A stretch of DNA of 64,000 nt, from the NCBI RefSeq assembly GCF_000805335.1, contig NZ_KN708638.1:2322566-2386565 (forward strand). Direction: 5' to 3'. Source of the stretch: Streptomyces sp. CT34 (GTDB lineage Bacteria > Actinomycetota > Actinomycetes > Streptomycetales > Streptomycetaceae). Shown one piece after another: positions 55,867-63,675 of this stretch. The translations under genes were made by a program, and so were the position numbers. Numbering within the stretch: position 1 is the stretch's first letter; every line of letters starts with the position of its first letter. The notes under the pieces are model-generated. The model saw only the letters and a program-made list of their open reading frames with translations. It did no database searches and was not told the DNA's origin.

Positions 55867-56196
55867 CGGACCGCGCCCGAGCAGCGGGAGGCGGAGGCCG
55901 GGGGCGGGAAGCAGGGGTGAGGCTGGGCACCCGGTCCCCCTCCCCGCTCGCGGCGGGCGCATGCCGCCCACCGCACACCCGCACCCGCACCCGCACCCGC
56001 ACCCGCACCCGACGCGAGCGGAATCCCGTACGTGCCGTCGGACGGCGCGGTCACACACCCCACGCAGCGCAGCGGGCCAACATCCCGCCCGGTTGCCGAT
56101 CCCTCACGCCAATTCCACACCGCGCCCCCTGCCGCCCCACCACGGCCGGTGGCAGCCTGGCAGCTCCGATCCGCCGCTACCCGATCGGAGTGACGC
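55867..56196. other. Intergenic with a GCACCC hexamer array
   Basis: 330 bp before the secreted protease. It contains five exact GCACCC units (55981-56010) and the protease promoter. No gene is supported; short frames through the hexamers give Val-Arg or His-Pro repeats only. Confidence 0.6.
55981..56010. repeat. (GCACCC)5 hexanucleotide tract
   Basis: Five perfect head-to-tail GCACCC copies, with a degenerate one (CACACC) to the left. A simple-sequence tract prone to length change, about 190 bp upstream of the protease start. Confidence 0.9.
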
Positions 56197-57201
56197 GTGA
56201 CACGACCCCTCCCAGGCATACCGGCGATCGCCGCCGGTGCGCTGCTGGCCCTGCTGCTCCCCGCCGGCCAGGCCGGTGCGGCCACCCCGCAGCACGCCCC
56301 GCGCGCCGCCACCGCGGCGTCCCCGCTCCGCACGCCGGACGCCTTCTGGACCGCGGACCGGATGCGTTCCGCCACCCCGCTCGACCTCGCCATCTCATCA
56401 CCGAAGAGCGGCAGTTCGGCCGCGGTCCCGCGCAGCGGCCCGCTGACGGTGCTGCCCACCCTCCCGCAACTCCGGCTCCCGAACGCGCCCTCGCTCCCGC
56501 CGCTCCCCTCGCTCCTCCCCGGGGTCGAGACCGGCGGCCCCTGGAACGGCCGCGGCGCGGTCACCAGGACCACCGGGCGGGTGTTCTTCACCTACCAGGG
56601 CCGTCCGGCCTCCTGCTCCGGCGACGCGGTGACCAGCGCCAACAAGAGCACCGTGCTCACCGCCGGGCACTGCGTGAAACTGGATGGCGCCTGGCACACC
56701 CACTGGGTCTTCGTCCCCGGCTACCACGACGGCAAGGCCCCGTACGGGAAGTGGGCCGCCGCCCGGACGCTCGCCACCCCCCAGTGGACGGCGAAGGAGG
56801 ACCTCACCTACGACATCGGCGCCGCGGTCGTCGCCCCGCTGGGCGGCAGGAAGCTCACCGATGTCGTCGGCGGCCAGGGCCTGTCCTTCAACTCCGGCTA
56901 CCACAAGCAGATGTACGCCTTCGGCTACCCGGCCGAGGCCCCCTACGACGGCAGCAAGCTCAGCTACTGCTCCGGCACCACCCTCAAGGACCCGCTGCTG
57001 TCCAAGGACCACGGGCTGCCCTGCAACATGACCGGCGGCGCCAGCGGCGGCCCCTGGTTCACCTCGTTCGACGCGCACACCGGCACCGGCCTGCAATCCT
57101 CGGTCAACAGCTTCGGCTACCGATTCCTGCCCAACACCATGTTCGGCCCGTACTTCGGCGCCGACGCCAAGAACCTCTACACCAAGGCCCAGACATCCTG
57201 A
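56197..57201 (+). CDS. Secreted trypsin-like serine protease
   Basis: 334 residues: a Sec signal (ends near AGQAGAA, residue 29), a propeptide-like Pro/Ser/Leu-rich segment to about residue 110, and a chymotrypsin-fold protease with His in TAGHCV (about 157), Asp in YDIGAAVV (about 206) and Ser in GGASGGPW (about 281). Four cysteines suggest two disulfides. GTG 56197 with CGGAG upstream. Related Streptomyces proteins resemble V8/glutamyl peptidases; specificity unknown. Confidence 0.9.
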   Translation: MTRPLPGIPAIAAGALLALLLPAGQAGAATPQHAPRAATAASPLRTPDAFWTADRMRSATPLDLAISSPKSGSSAAVPRSGPLTVLPTLPQLRLPNAPSLPPLPSLLPGVETGGPWNGRGAVTRTTGRVFFTYQGRPASCSGDAVTSANKSTVLTAGHCVKLDGAWHTHWVFVPGYHDGKAPYGKWAAARTLATPQWTAKEDLTYDIGAAVVAPLGGRKLTDVVGGQGLSFNSGYHKQMYAFGYPAEAPYDGSKLSYCSGTTLKDPLLSKDHGLPCNMTGGASGGPWFTSFDAHTGTGLQSSVNSFGYRFLPNTMFGPYFGADAKNLYTKAQTS

Positions 57202-57213
57202 CCGGCGGGCCGT

Positions 57214-57241
57214 GAGCGGGCCGCGGCCCCGCGGCCCGCTC
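57214..57241. terminator. Bidirectional hairpin after the protease
   Basis: GAGCGGGCCGCGG and CCGCGGCCCGCTC pair over 13 bp around CC, between the convergent ends of the protease and the small membrane gene. Confidence 0.8.
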
Positions 57242-57250
57242 GCCCGCCGC

Positions 57251-57616
57251 TCACTCCCTCACCGCCACCGCGCACGCGGTGTCCGGCCGGTCGCAGCCCG
57301 ACGACGGCCCACCGCGCCCCAGTTCACCGGACGGCTGGACAACGGTCGTCCCGCCCTCCCGCGGCCCCGCCCCGAAGGTGTCGTCCCGCCACCCCAGCAG
57401 CGCCGAGGCCACCACCACGATCAGCACCATCACCGCGAACACCAGCAACGGCCGGGCGCGCCGGGCCAGTTGGCGCACCCGCCCGGTCCGCCGCGACGCC
57501 GTCCCGTACGCCGTGCGGGGCCCCGGAACCGTCCGCGCCGCCCCCGTACGCGGCACCCCCAGCGCGCGTCCGAGCCGCCTCTTCCAATACACCAACCGGT
57601 AGTAGAGCTTCAGCAC
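57251..57616 (-). CDS. Single-pass membrane protein
   Basis: 121 residues: a basic aromatic start (VLKLYYRLVYWKRRLG), an Arg-rich stretch, one membrane helix (LLVFAVMVLIVVVASALLGW near 68-87) and an extracytoplasmic tail with two Cys. GTG 57616 with GAGGGGG upstream is preferred over a longer frame. Function unknown. Confidence 0.7.
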   Translation of the reverse strand: MLKLYYRLVYWKRRLGRALGVPRTGAARTVPGPRTAYGTASRRTGRVRQLARRARPLLVFAVMVLIVVVASALLGWRDDTFGAGPREGGTTVVQPSGELGRGGPSSGCDRPDTACAVAVRE

Positions 57617-58045
57617 CGCGGTGCCCCCTCGTGCGACAACCCAGGAAAGGCACGAGGGTACTGGCCCCCCGGCCGGCACGGCCCCCGCGCACGGCAACGT
57701 ATGGTACGACTCTCGCCGGCCGGGCCATCATTCCGGGGATACCCGGCAACAGTTCCGACATATCCGGTAAGCGCGGATGATTCCCCACCCCTCCCCCACC
57801 CCACCACAACTCCACCCCCCACAACGCCAGTTTCCACGCGACGCCCGCCGCACCACCACTGGCCCCGCCCCACCCCAACCACGCCCCCTGCCGGTGAAAC
57901 CCGAAGCACCACCGACGCCCAAAGCACCACCGAAGCCGAAGCACCACCGAAAACCGAAACGCACACCGCACACGGAAACGGCCCCGCACGCCCCCGGAAC
58001 GGACGGGAGCGGAGCGGGGCCGGAACGTGCACGCGTCGCCGGACG
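57617..58045. other. C-rich low-complexity intergenic region
   Basis: 429 bp, strongly C-rich on the plus strand from about 57780. It contains AAGCACCACCGA three times (57904-57915, 57922-57933, 57939-57950). Frames on both strands are open but read as Pro/Thr/Lys or Gly/Val/Trp low-complexity without ribosome sites. I call no gene. Confidence 0.55.
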
Positions 58046-58597
58046 TCAGCCCAGGCCAGGCAGACCCTTCACGCTGTCCGTGGACGGCAGGCCCTTGGTG
58101 GACAGCCCCTTCGTCGGCAGCCCCTTGGTGGACAGCGCCTTGCCCGGCAGGCCCTTGGTCGGCAGCGCCTTGGTGGGCAGTTCACCGGTGGCCAGGCCGT
58201 CGGTGGCGAGCCCATCGGTGGCCAGCTTGTCGGTGGGCAGCCCGCCGAGCAGGGTGCCGCCCTCCGTGGCCGCCTGCGCGGTCTCGCCCAGCAGCCCGGA
58301 GGACGCGCCGGTGGCGGTACCGAGAGCCTCGGTCGCCGACGGCGCCACCTCCCCCACGGCCGCACCCGACGCCTTGCTCACCTCGGGAACCGCCTTGTTG
58401 ACGACCTTGCCCCCGGCCTCTCCCGCGAGATTCGTCGCCGTCTGCCCGGCCCCGCCCAACTGGTCGCCGACACCGTCGACATTGGTCAGCCCGCCCACAT
58501 CAGGGGTCTTCGGCAAGTCCGCGGCCTGCGCTCCGGCAGCCGACCCCAGCGTCATCGCGGCGGCGGCCATACCCACTGCCGTAAGAACTCGTCGCAT
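58046..58597 (-). CDS. Secreted pentapeptide-repeat (GLPTK) protein
   Basis: 183 residues. The Sec signal is MRRVLTAVGMAAAAMTLGSA with cleavage near residue 25. The first half is Gly/Ala/Val-rich (TNVDGVGDQLGGAGQTATNL). The second half is about a dozen 5-residue repeats of the type GLATD, ALPTK, GLPTK, GLSTK. No Cys, no catalytic motif; it looks like a surface or cell-wall-associated structural protein. AAGGAG precedes ATG 58597 but lies inside a 15-bp palindrome. Confidence 0.8.
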   Translation of the reverse strand: MRRVLTAVGMAAAAMTLGSAAGAQAADLPKTPDVGGLTNVDGVGDQLGGAGQTATNLAGEAGGKVVNKAVPEVSKASGAAVGEVAPSATEALGTATGASSGLLGETAQAATEGGTLLGGLPTDKLATDGLATDGLATGELPTKALPTKGLPGKALSTKGLPTKGLSTKGLPSTDSVKGLPGLG

Positions 58598-58611
58598 CAA
58601 GGACTCCTTGA
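58597..58611. promoter_or_regulatory. Palindrome covering the ribosome site of the repeat protein
   Basis: TCAAGGA-C-TCCTTGA on the plus strand, 7-bp arms around one base, contains the AAGGAG ribosome site and touches the ATG of the leftward secreted-protein gene. Could be an operator or a translation-control site. Confidence 0.4.
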
Positions 58612-58851
58612 GAGAGGGAGATGTGCTTGTGTGATGAGAACGATGAGCTGCCCGACCGGACACGCCCCGCAGGCGCTCCACGGGGCGCGAAGCGGAACAG
58701 GGGGCGGACCGACCACCCCGTACGCCGGGGCCCGCGCCCTGATCCCACAACCGCCGCCGCCCACCGCCCCGGACAGCGAACCCGCAGCTCAGACCGCCCG
58801 TTCCCGTCCCTGCCCGCATCACCGCCACCCGCTCCCCTCTAGGTTCCCGCC

Positions 58852-59335
58852 ATGCACACGGTCGCCGCCCTCGCGCTCAACCACGCGATCCCGGTGGACC
58901 TGTCCACCCCCATCGAGGTCTTCGACCGCGTCCTCGCCCGCGCCCGGGCTGCCCGACGGGGCGCCCCGGCCACCGGATCCGCGTCTGCACCCAGCAACCG
59001 GCGCTCGACACCGGCGCGTTCACACGGCGCGCACCATGGCGCCTGGACTGCCTCCAGGACGCGGACACCGTCACCGGCACCGCCGCCCCCACCGCTCCCC
59101 CCGCACCGGCCGTACGCACCGCCCTGCGCCGGGCCGCCGCGGGCTCATCCGCCGCGCCCAGCACCTCCTCGAAACCACCGGACACTCCGTCGAACACATC
59201 GGCACCAGGCCGGCTTCGGCTCCCCAACCGCCTTCCGCGACCGCTTCCAACACACCACCGGCGTCAGCCCCCCGGCACCTACCACTACCCCCACGCCTAC
59301 CGCTACCGCCGCACCTTCACCCCGCCGACCAACCA
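58852..59335 (+). pseudogene. Decayed GlxA-type AraC-family regulator
   Basis: Pieces of one protein occur in different frames. MHTVAALALNHAIPVDLSTP (from 58852) is a DJ-1/PfpI-like N-terminus. Another frame gives RIRVCTQQPALDTGAFTRRA and APAVRTALRRAAAG. Then RRAQHLLETTGHSVEHIG and, after a further shift, HQAGFGSPTAFRDRFQHTTG belong to the C-terminal AraC HTH. The middle of the domain (roughly 150 codons) is missing. I infer an internal deletion plus at least two frameshifts in a former GlxA-like regulator. Confidence 0.82.
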
Positions 59336-59381
59336 ACTGGATCACCGACTCGCACCCGCCGCCCACCGAACGTTGCCTGGA

Positions 59382-59561
59382 ATGTCCGTGGGGGGCCGCT
59401 TTGCTTCACCGCTGCCTGGTGGAACTTGCGGCGCGGACGATGTGGGCTCCTGGCCGTCGTGGCGCGTTGGCCGGGCCCGACCGGCAAAAACCCAGCACGC
59501 TAAGGTCCCCGGGAAGACCCAGGGCAAGAAGAAGCAACAAGAAGAAGCAAGCGGTAATTGA
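59382..59561 (+). CDS. Doubtful small ORF ending at a terminator
   Basis: 59 residues from ATG 59382 (MSVGGRFASPLPGGTCG), ending in a Lys/Gln-rich tail (KVPGKTQGKKKQQEEASGN). No ribosome site and no recognised relative. In its favour, the stop is three bases before a very strong hairpin. It may be the 3-prime remnant of a lost gene. Confidence 0.25.
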   Translation: MSVGGRFASPLPGGTCGADDVGSWPSWRVGRARPAKTQHAKVPGKTQGKKKQQEEASGN

Positions 59562-59564
59562 TCA

Positions 59565-59600
59565 AGCCTGCTGCTCGCGGTTCCCCGCGAGCAGCAGGCT
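59565..59600. terminator. Perfect 16-bp hairpin upstream of chitosanase
   Basis: AGCCTGCTGCTCGCGG and CCGCGAGCAGCAGGCT enclose a TTCC loop, followed by CTT. It may end transcription from the decayed region, or act as a leader element 46 nt before the chitosanase start. Confidence 0.75.
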
Positions 59601-59646
59601 CTTCAGTGAGCTGGCGCAGTCAGCTAGGAACAGGCCGGAGCGGTTC

Positions 59647-60516
59647 GTGGAGTTGACCAGAATACGTCGCACCATGCTCGTCGTCCTCGGTGCGGTGCTC
59701 ACCGTGGGTGGCTGCACGTCCGGTACGGCCGACAGGGCCGGCGGTACGGCCGGTGCTCCGGCGACGCCCGTGGCGGGAGCGGCGGGTGCGGCGGCGACCG
59801 TGATGATGGATGACATCACCGCGGTGTTCGAGAACGGTGCCACCGTTCCGCAGTACGCCTACATCACCGATCTGCACGACGGTTGTGGCTACACGGCGGG
59901 GTGGATCGGGTTCTGCAGCCAGAGCGGCGACATGCTCGGGTTGGTGAAGTCGTACAACGCCGCCGCACCCCACAACGTGCTCGCGAAGTACACCACCGTC
60001 CTTCAGCGACTGGCCGACTCGGGAAGCGAGGACACCGGCGCGCTGGGCGGGGCGTTCGTGCGCGACTGGAAGAAGGCCGCCCTGGACCCGGCCTTCCGGA
60101 GGCTGCAGATCCAGGTGGGACACGACACGTACCTCACCCCGGCCAGGAAGCTGGGCGCGCAGGAGGGGGTGAAGAGCGAACTGGGTCTGGAGAACCTCTT
60201 CGACACCGCCCTGATGATGGGCCAGGGTGCCGACGACTGCGACGGCATGGTGAAGATCGCCCATGAGACCGACAAGGCGCTCGGGGGCAACCCGGCCTCC
60301 GGCGTGAACGAGGCGACGTGGCTGGCCCGGTTCAACACCGTCCGCCGGAAGCACATGAAGCACCCCTGCACTCCCGACCGCGGGAGCGACTGGCCGCAGG
60401 CGGTCGACCGGTCGCGGGCTCTGCAGGAGCTCGCGGACCGCGGCGAGTGGGATCTGAAGGCTCCGCTGACCGTGAGCGCCGACTTCAAAAGGACCATCAG
60501 CAGGCCGCAGGACTGA
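59647..60516 (+). CDS. GH46 chitosanase, lipoprotein form
   Basis: 289 residues. The signal TMLVVLGAVLTVGGC gives a lipidated Cys near residue 24, so it should stay on the cell surface, unlike the usual freely secreted chitosanases. The GH46 core is recognisable: ITAVFENGATVPQYAYITDL with the acid Glu of FEN, DGCGYTAGWIGFCSQSGDML with the second catalytic Asp just before it, and LQIQVGHDTYLTPARKLGA. It endo-cleaves glucosamine-containing beta-1,4 polymers. GTG 59647 with CGGAG upstream; ATG 59674 would remove most of the signal n-region. Neighbour of an amino-polysaccharide synthase gene. Confidence 0.87.
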   Translation: MELTRIRRTMLVVLGAVLTVGGCTSGTADRAGGTAGAPATPVAGAAGAAATVMMDDITAVFENGATVPQYAYITDLHDGCGYTAGWIGFCSQSGDMLGLVKSYNAAAPHNVLAKYTTVLQRLADSGSEDTGALGGAFVRDWKKAALDPAFRRLQIQVGHDTYLTPARKLGAQEGVKSELGLENLFDTALMMGQGADDCDGMVKIAHETDKALGGNPASGVNEATWLARFNTVRRKHMKHPCTPDRGSDWPQAVDRSRALQELADRGEWDLKAPLTVSADFKRTISRPQD

Positions 60517-60630
60517 CACACTTCGCGCTACCCACCGCGCCGACCCGTTCATCAGCTTTGCTGACTCTTTTCGCGGGCTTAACGACTTCTCTACCGCCCG
60601 CACATTCTCAGCCACTAGTGTCCGGATCTT

Positions 60631-61281
60631 GTGCAGACCATTCCGGAGGGCCAGGCGCCCGCCGGGGACGAAGTGACGCCTGAAGCGTCCGCGTCTCCCA
60701 ATATTCCCTCTCAGGGGCCTACCTCTCAGGGGCCTACCGCGGCCGGTTCCCCGGCCGAGCCCACCGGTGACACACTGCGTCTAGGTGCCAGACCGATACG
60801 GCGCCTCACCCCCAAACCCATCTTCGTCGACGCCTCGGGAGGCCGCCGCAGACGGCTGCGCATCCTGGTGGCCGCGTTGGTGACCCCGGCAGTGGCCTAC
60901 GTCGCCCTGCTTGCCAGCACCCTCCTGGGCGGCCCGACTTTGCCGGCGCTGCTGCCGCACCCCTTGCGGCCGAAGCCGCACGGGGGCGCCGTCGCCGCGC
61001 ACGAGACGCCCCGGGCCCGGACCTCCCCGACGGCCGCGGCCACCGCCCAGCGGCATCACAGCCCAGGCCGGGCGGCGACGGTGCCGAAGGCCGGCGGCGC
61101 GTCCGGCAAGGCGAAGTCGCCCTCGACGGCGAAACCGTCCCCGGCCGCGAAACCGTCACCGAGGCCGAAGCCGTCCGGGAGCCACAAGCCGCCCCCCGGC
61201 CAAAAGCCGTCCCCGCACCCGAAGCACACGCCGACCCCGACCGCGACGCCCTCCGTCCTGCCCACCCACGGCGCGCTCTGA
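60631..61281 (+). CDS. Pro/Lys-rich single-pass membrane protein
   Basis: 216 residues: a hydrophilic cytoplasmic part of about 70 residues (GPTSQGPTAAGSPAEPTGD), one membrane helix (RILVAALVTPAVAYVALLAS near 76-95) and a long Pro/Lys/Ser-rich extracytoplasmic tail (AKPSPAAKPSPRPKPSG). Such tails often span or bind the cell wall. Start GTG 60631 is uncertain because no ribosome site is visible. It lies between chitosanase and the glycan synthase, same strand, and may be an accessory subunit. Confidence 0.65.
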   Translation: MQTIPEGQAPAGDEVTPEASASPNIPSQGPTSQGPTAAGSPAEPTGDTLRLGARPIRRLTPKPIFVDASGGRRRRLRILVAALVTPAVAYVALLASTLLGGPTLPALLPHPLRPKPHGGAVAAHETPRARTSPTAAATAQRHHSPGRAATVPKAGGASGKAKSPSTAKPSPAAKPSPRPKPSGSHKPPPGQKPSPHPKHTPTPTATPSVLPTHGAL

Positions 61282-61419
61282 CTCAGCTGACGATCCGCCA
61301 GGAACCTCTGGGCCCCTGGGCGGCGCCCGCAGCCCACCGCCTCCGCGCAGCCCTTCCTCGGCACCTCCCTGGCAGGCCGATCAGTTCCAGAACGCATCGT
61401 TCATCCAGAAATCACCGAT

Positions 61420-63567
61420 GTGAGCCCTTCTCCCCAGCGTGGCCGTACCGCCCGCGAAACGCCGGTGCGCACCCACTGGGTGCTGCTGGTGACCATGGTG
61501 CTGACCCTTACCCTCACACTGCTCATCGAGGGTTACACGCAGCACATGTTCGGCTTCCAGGACGACGGCGGGAACCCTCCGCAGGGACCCGTCGACCAGG
61601 TGCCGCCCTCGGTCGAGAACGGCGGCCCGGTGATCTCGGCAAGCGGATCCGCACCGGTCTCGCTCGCCCCACCGGCGCACACCGTGGTGCTCACCTTCGA
61701 CGACGGCCCGGACCCGACCTGGACCCCCAAGGTCCTGGCGACGCTGGAACGGCACCACGTGCCCGCGACCTTCTTCCTCGTGGGCACCGGCGTGGCCACA
61801 CACCCCGAGCTGGCCGCGCGGATGGCGAAGGATCACGACGAACTCGGCCTGCACAGCTTCACCCACCCCTATCTGCCCAGCCTGCCCGGCTGGCAGCGCA
61901 CGATGGAGATGCGCGAGGACCAGCTCGCGGTGGCCGGCGCCGCGGGTGTCACCAGCAACCTCTTCCGCCCGCCGTACTCGTCCAGCGCCGACGCGGTGGG
62001 CAACGCCGACTGGGGCACGATGCGACAGCTCGGCAAGCTGGGCTATCTGACCGTGCTCGTCACCCAGGACAGCGAGGACTGGCAGAAGCCGGGCGTGGCG
62101 AAGATCGTCCACAACGCCACCCCTCCCGGGTCCACCGGCCAGGTGGTCCTCTTCCACGACGCCGGCGGTGATCGCGCACAGACCGTGGCCGCGCTGGACA
62201 CGCTGATCCCGCGCCTCCAGGCACGCGGCTACCGCTTCCAGACGGTCAGCCAGGCCTTCCACATCACCGACGCCAACCGCCCGGCCTCCACCGGCGAGCA
62301 CCTGCTCGGCGTCGGACTGCTGTGGCTGCTCAAGGGGGCGCTGTGGGGTCTCAACGGACTCGACATGCTGCTGCTCGTCGCCGGACTGCTGGGCATCCTG
62401 CGCGCGGTGATCTCCATGATCGCCGCGGCCAGGCATCGGCGGCAGGCCAGGAAGGCGTGGGGAGCGCCGGTCACCGAACCGGTGTCGGTGATCGTGCCGG
62501 CCTACAACGAGTCGGCCGGCATCGAGGCGACCGTCCGTTCCCTGATCGCATCCGACCACCCGGTCGAGATCATCGTCGTGGACGACGGCTCCAGCGACGG
62601 CACCGCCGACATCGTCGAGGCGCTCGGCCTGCCGGGCGTACGCGTGATCCGCCAGCGGAACGCGGGCAAGCCCGCCGCGCTCAACACCGGGATCGCCGCC
62701 GCTTCGTACGAGATCGTGGTGATGATGGACGGCGACACGGTCTTCGAGCCGGACGCGGTCCGCCATCTGGTGCAGCCCTTCTCCGACCCGCAGATCGGAG
62801 CGGTCTCCGGCAACGCCAAGGTCGTCAACCGGCGTGGCCTGCTGGGCCGTTGGCAGCACATCGAGTACGTCGTCGGCTTCAACCTGGACCGGCGGCTCTT
62901 CGACCTGGCCCGGTGCATGCCCACGGTGCCGGGCGCGATCGGCGCCTGGCGCCGGACCGCGCTGATGCGCGTCGGCGGTGTGTCCGAGGCGACACTCGCC
63001 GAGGACACCGACCTCACCATGGCGATCTGGCGTGCCGGCTGGCGCGTGGTCTACGAGGAGAAGGCCATCGCCTGGACCGAGGCTCCGGCTTCGCTCGGCG
63101 CCCTGTGGCGGCAGCGTTACCGCTGGTGCTACGGGACCCTGCAGGCGATGTGGAAGCACCGCGGCGCCGTCCGCCAGAGTGGCGCAGCCGGCACGTTCGG
63201 CCGCCGCGGGCTGCTCTTCCTGCTGCTTTTCCAGGTACTGCTGCCGCTGTTCGCGCCCTTGGTCGACGTGCTGAGCGTGTACGGGCTGATCTTCCTCGAC
63301 CCCGTCCACGTACTGCTGCTGTGGAGCTCGTTCCTGCTCATCCAGGTCGTCACCGGGGCCTATGCGTTCCGCCTGGACGGCGAACGGTTCGGACCGCTGT
63401 GGAGCCTGCCGTTCCAGCAGCTCGTCTACCGCCAGCTGATGTACCTCGTGGTGGTCCAGTCGGTGGCCACGGCGCTGTCCGGCAGCCGCCTGCGCTGGCA
63501 ACGCATGGAACGCTACGGCTCCCACCAGGAACCACCACTGTCACCGGCAACGGGGGCACGGGGCTGA
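61420..63567 (+). CDS. Fused NodB-type deacetylase/GT2 glycan synthase, MatB-like
   Basis: 715 residues. The order is a membrane helix (about 22-42), an extracytoplasmic polysaccharide deacetylase domain with TFDDGPDPTW near residue 92 and the metal motif HSFTHP near 145, a second membrane segment (about 310-335), a cytoplasmic GT2 domain with VSVIVPAYNESAG near 356, MMDGDTVF near 437, EDTDLTM near 528 and the processive-synthase motif QRYRW near 565, and C-terminal membrane helices. The same architecture occurs in Streptomyces MatB, which with MatA makes a PNAG-like glycan for pellet aggregation (recalled). Predicted to polymerise and partly deacetylate an amino sugar polymer. GTG start at 61420 lacks a clear ribosome site. 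Confidence 0.88.
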   Translation: MSPSPQRGRTARETPVRTHWVLLVTMVLTLTLTLLIEGYTQHMFGFQDDGGNPPQGPVDQVPPSVENGGPVISASGSAPVSLAPPAHTVVLTFDDGPDPTWTPKVLATLERHHVPATFFLVGTGVATHPELAARMAKDHDELGLHSFTHPYLPSLPGWQRTMEMREDQLAVAGAAGVTSNLFRPPYSSSADAVGNADWGTMRQLGKLGYLTVLVTQDSEDWQKPGVAKIVHNATPPGSTGQVVLFHDAGGDRAQTVAALDTLIPRLQARGYRFQTVSQAFHITDANRPASTGEHLLGVGLLWLLKGALWGLNGLDMLLLVAGLLGILRAVISMIAAARHRRQARKAWGAPVTEPVSVIVPAYNESAGIEATVRSLIASDHPVEIIVVDDGSSDGTADIVEALGLPGVRVIRQRNAGKPAALNTGIAAASYEIVVMMDGDTVFEPDAVRHLVQPFSDPQIGAVSGNAKVVNRRGLLGRWQHIEYVVGFNLDRRLFDLARCMPTVPGAIGAWRRTALMRVGGVSEATLAEDTDLTMAIWRAGWRVVYEEKAIAWTEAPASLGALWRQRYRWCYGTLQAMWKHRGAVRQSGAAGTFGRRGLLFLLLFQVLLPLFAPLVDVLSVYGLIFLDPVHVLLLWSSFLLIQVVTGAYAFRLDGERFGPLWSLPFQQLVYRQLMYLVVVQSVATALSGSRLRWQRMERYGSHQEPPLSPATGARG

Positions 63568-63569
63568 CG

Positions 63570-63612
63570 GGCAAGGGCCCCGGATCCGGCGGGCGGATTC
63601 CCGGGGCCTTGC
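63570..63612 (+). terminator. Hairpin after the glycan synthase
   Basis: GGCAAGGGCCCCGGATCCG pairs with CGGATTCCCGGGGCCTTGCC with one or two bulges, three bases after the stop at 63567. Confidence 0.7.
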
Positions 63613-63675
63613 CGTTGAGCGCGGTCAGCCGCCAAGTACCGTCTCCACGAGGCCGCGACGCGCTCCAGGCAGCCG

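Noticed and set aside
55976..56010. Hexamer repeat as a CRISPR remnant
   Set aside because: Units are 6 bp with no spacers, and no cas gene is present in the window.
57617..58045. Pro/Thr/Lys-rich secreted protein on the plus strand
   Set aside because: No ribosome site or signal peptide; C-rich simple sequence explains the open frame.
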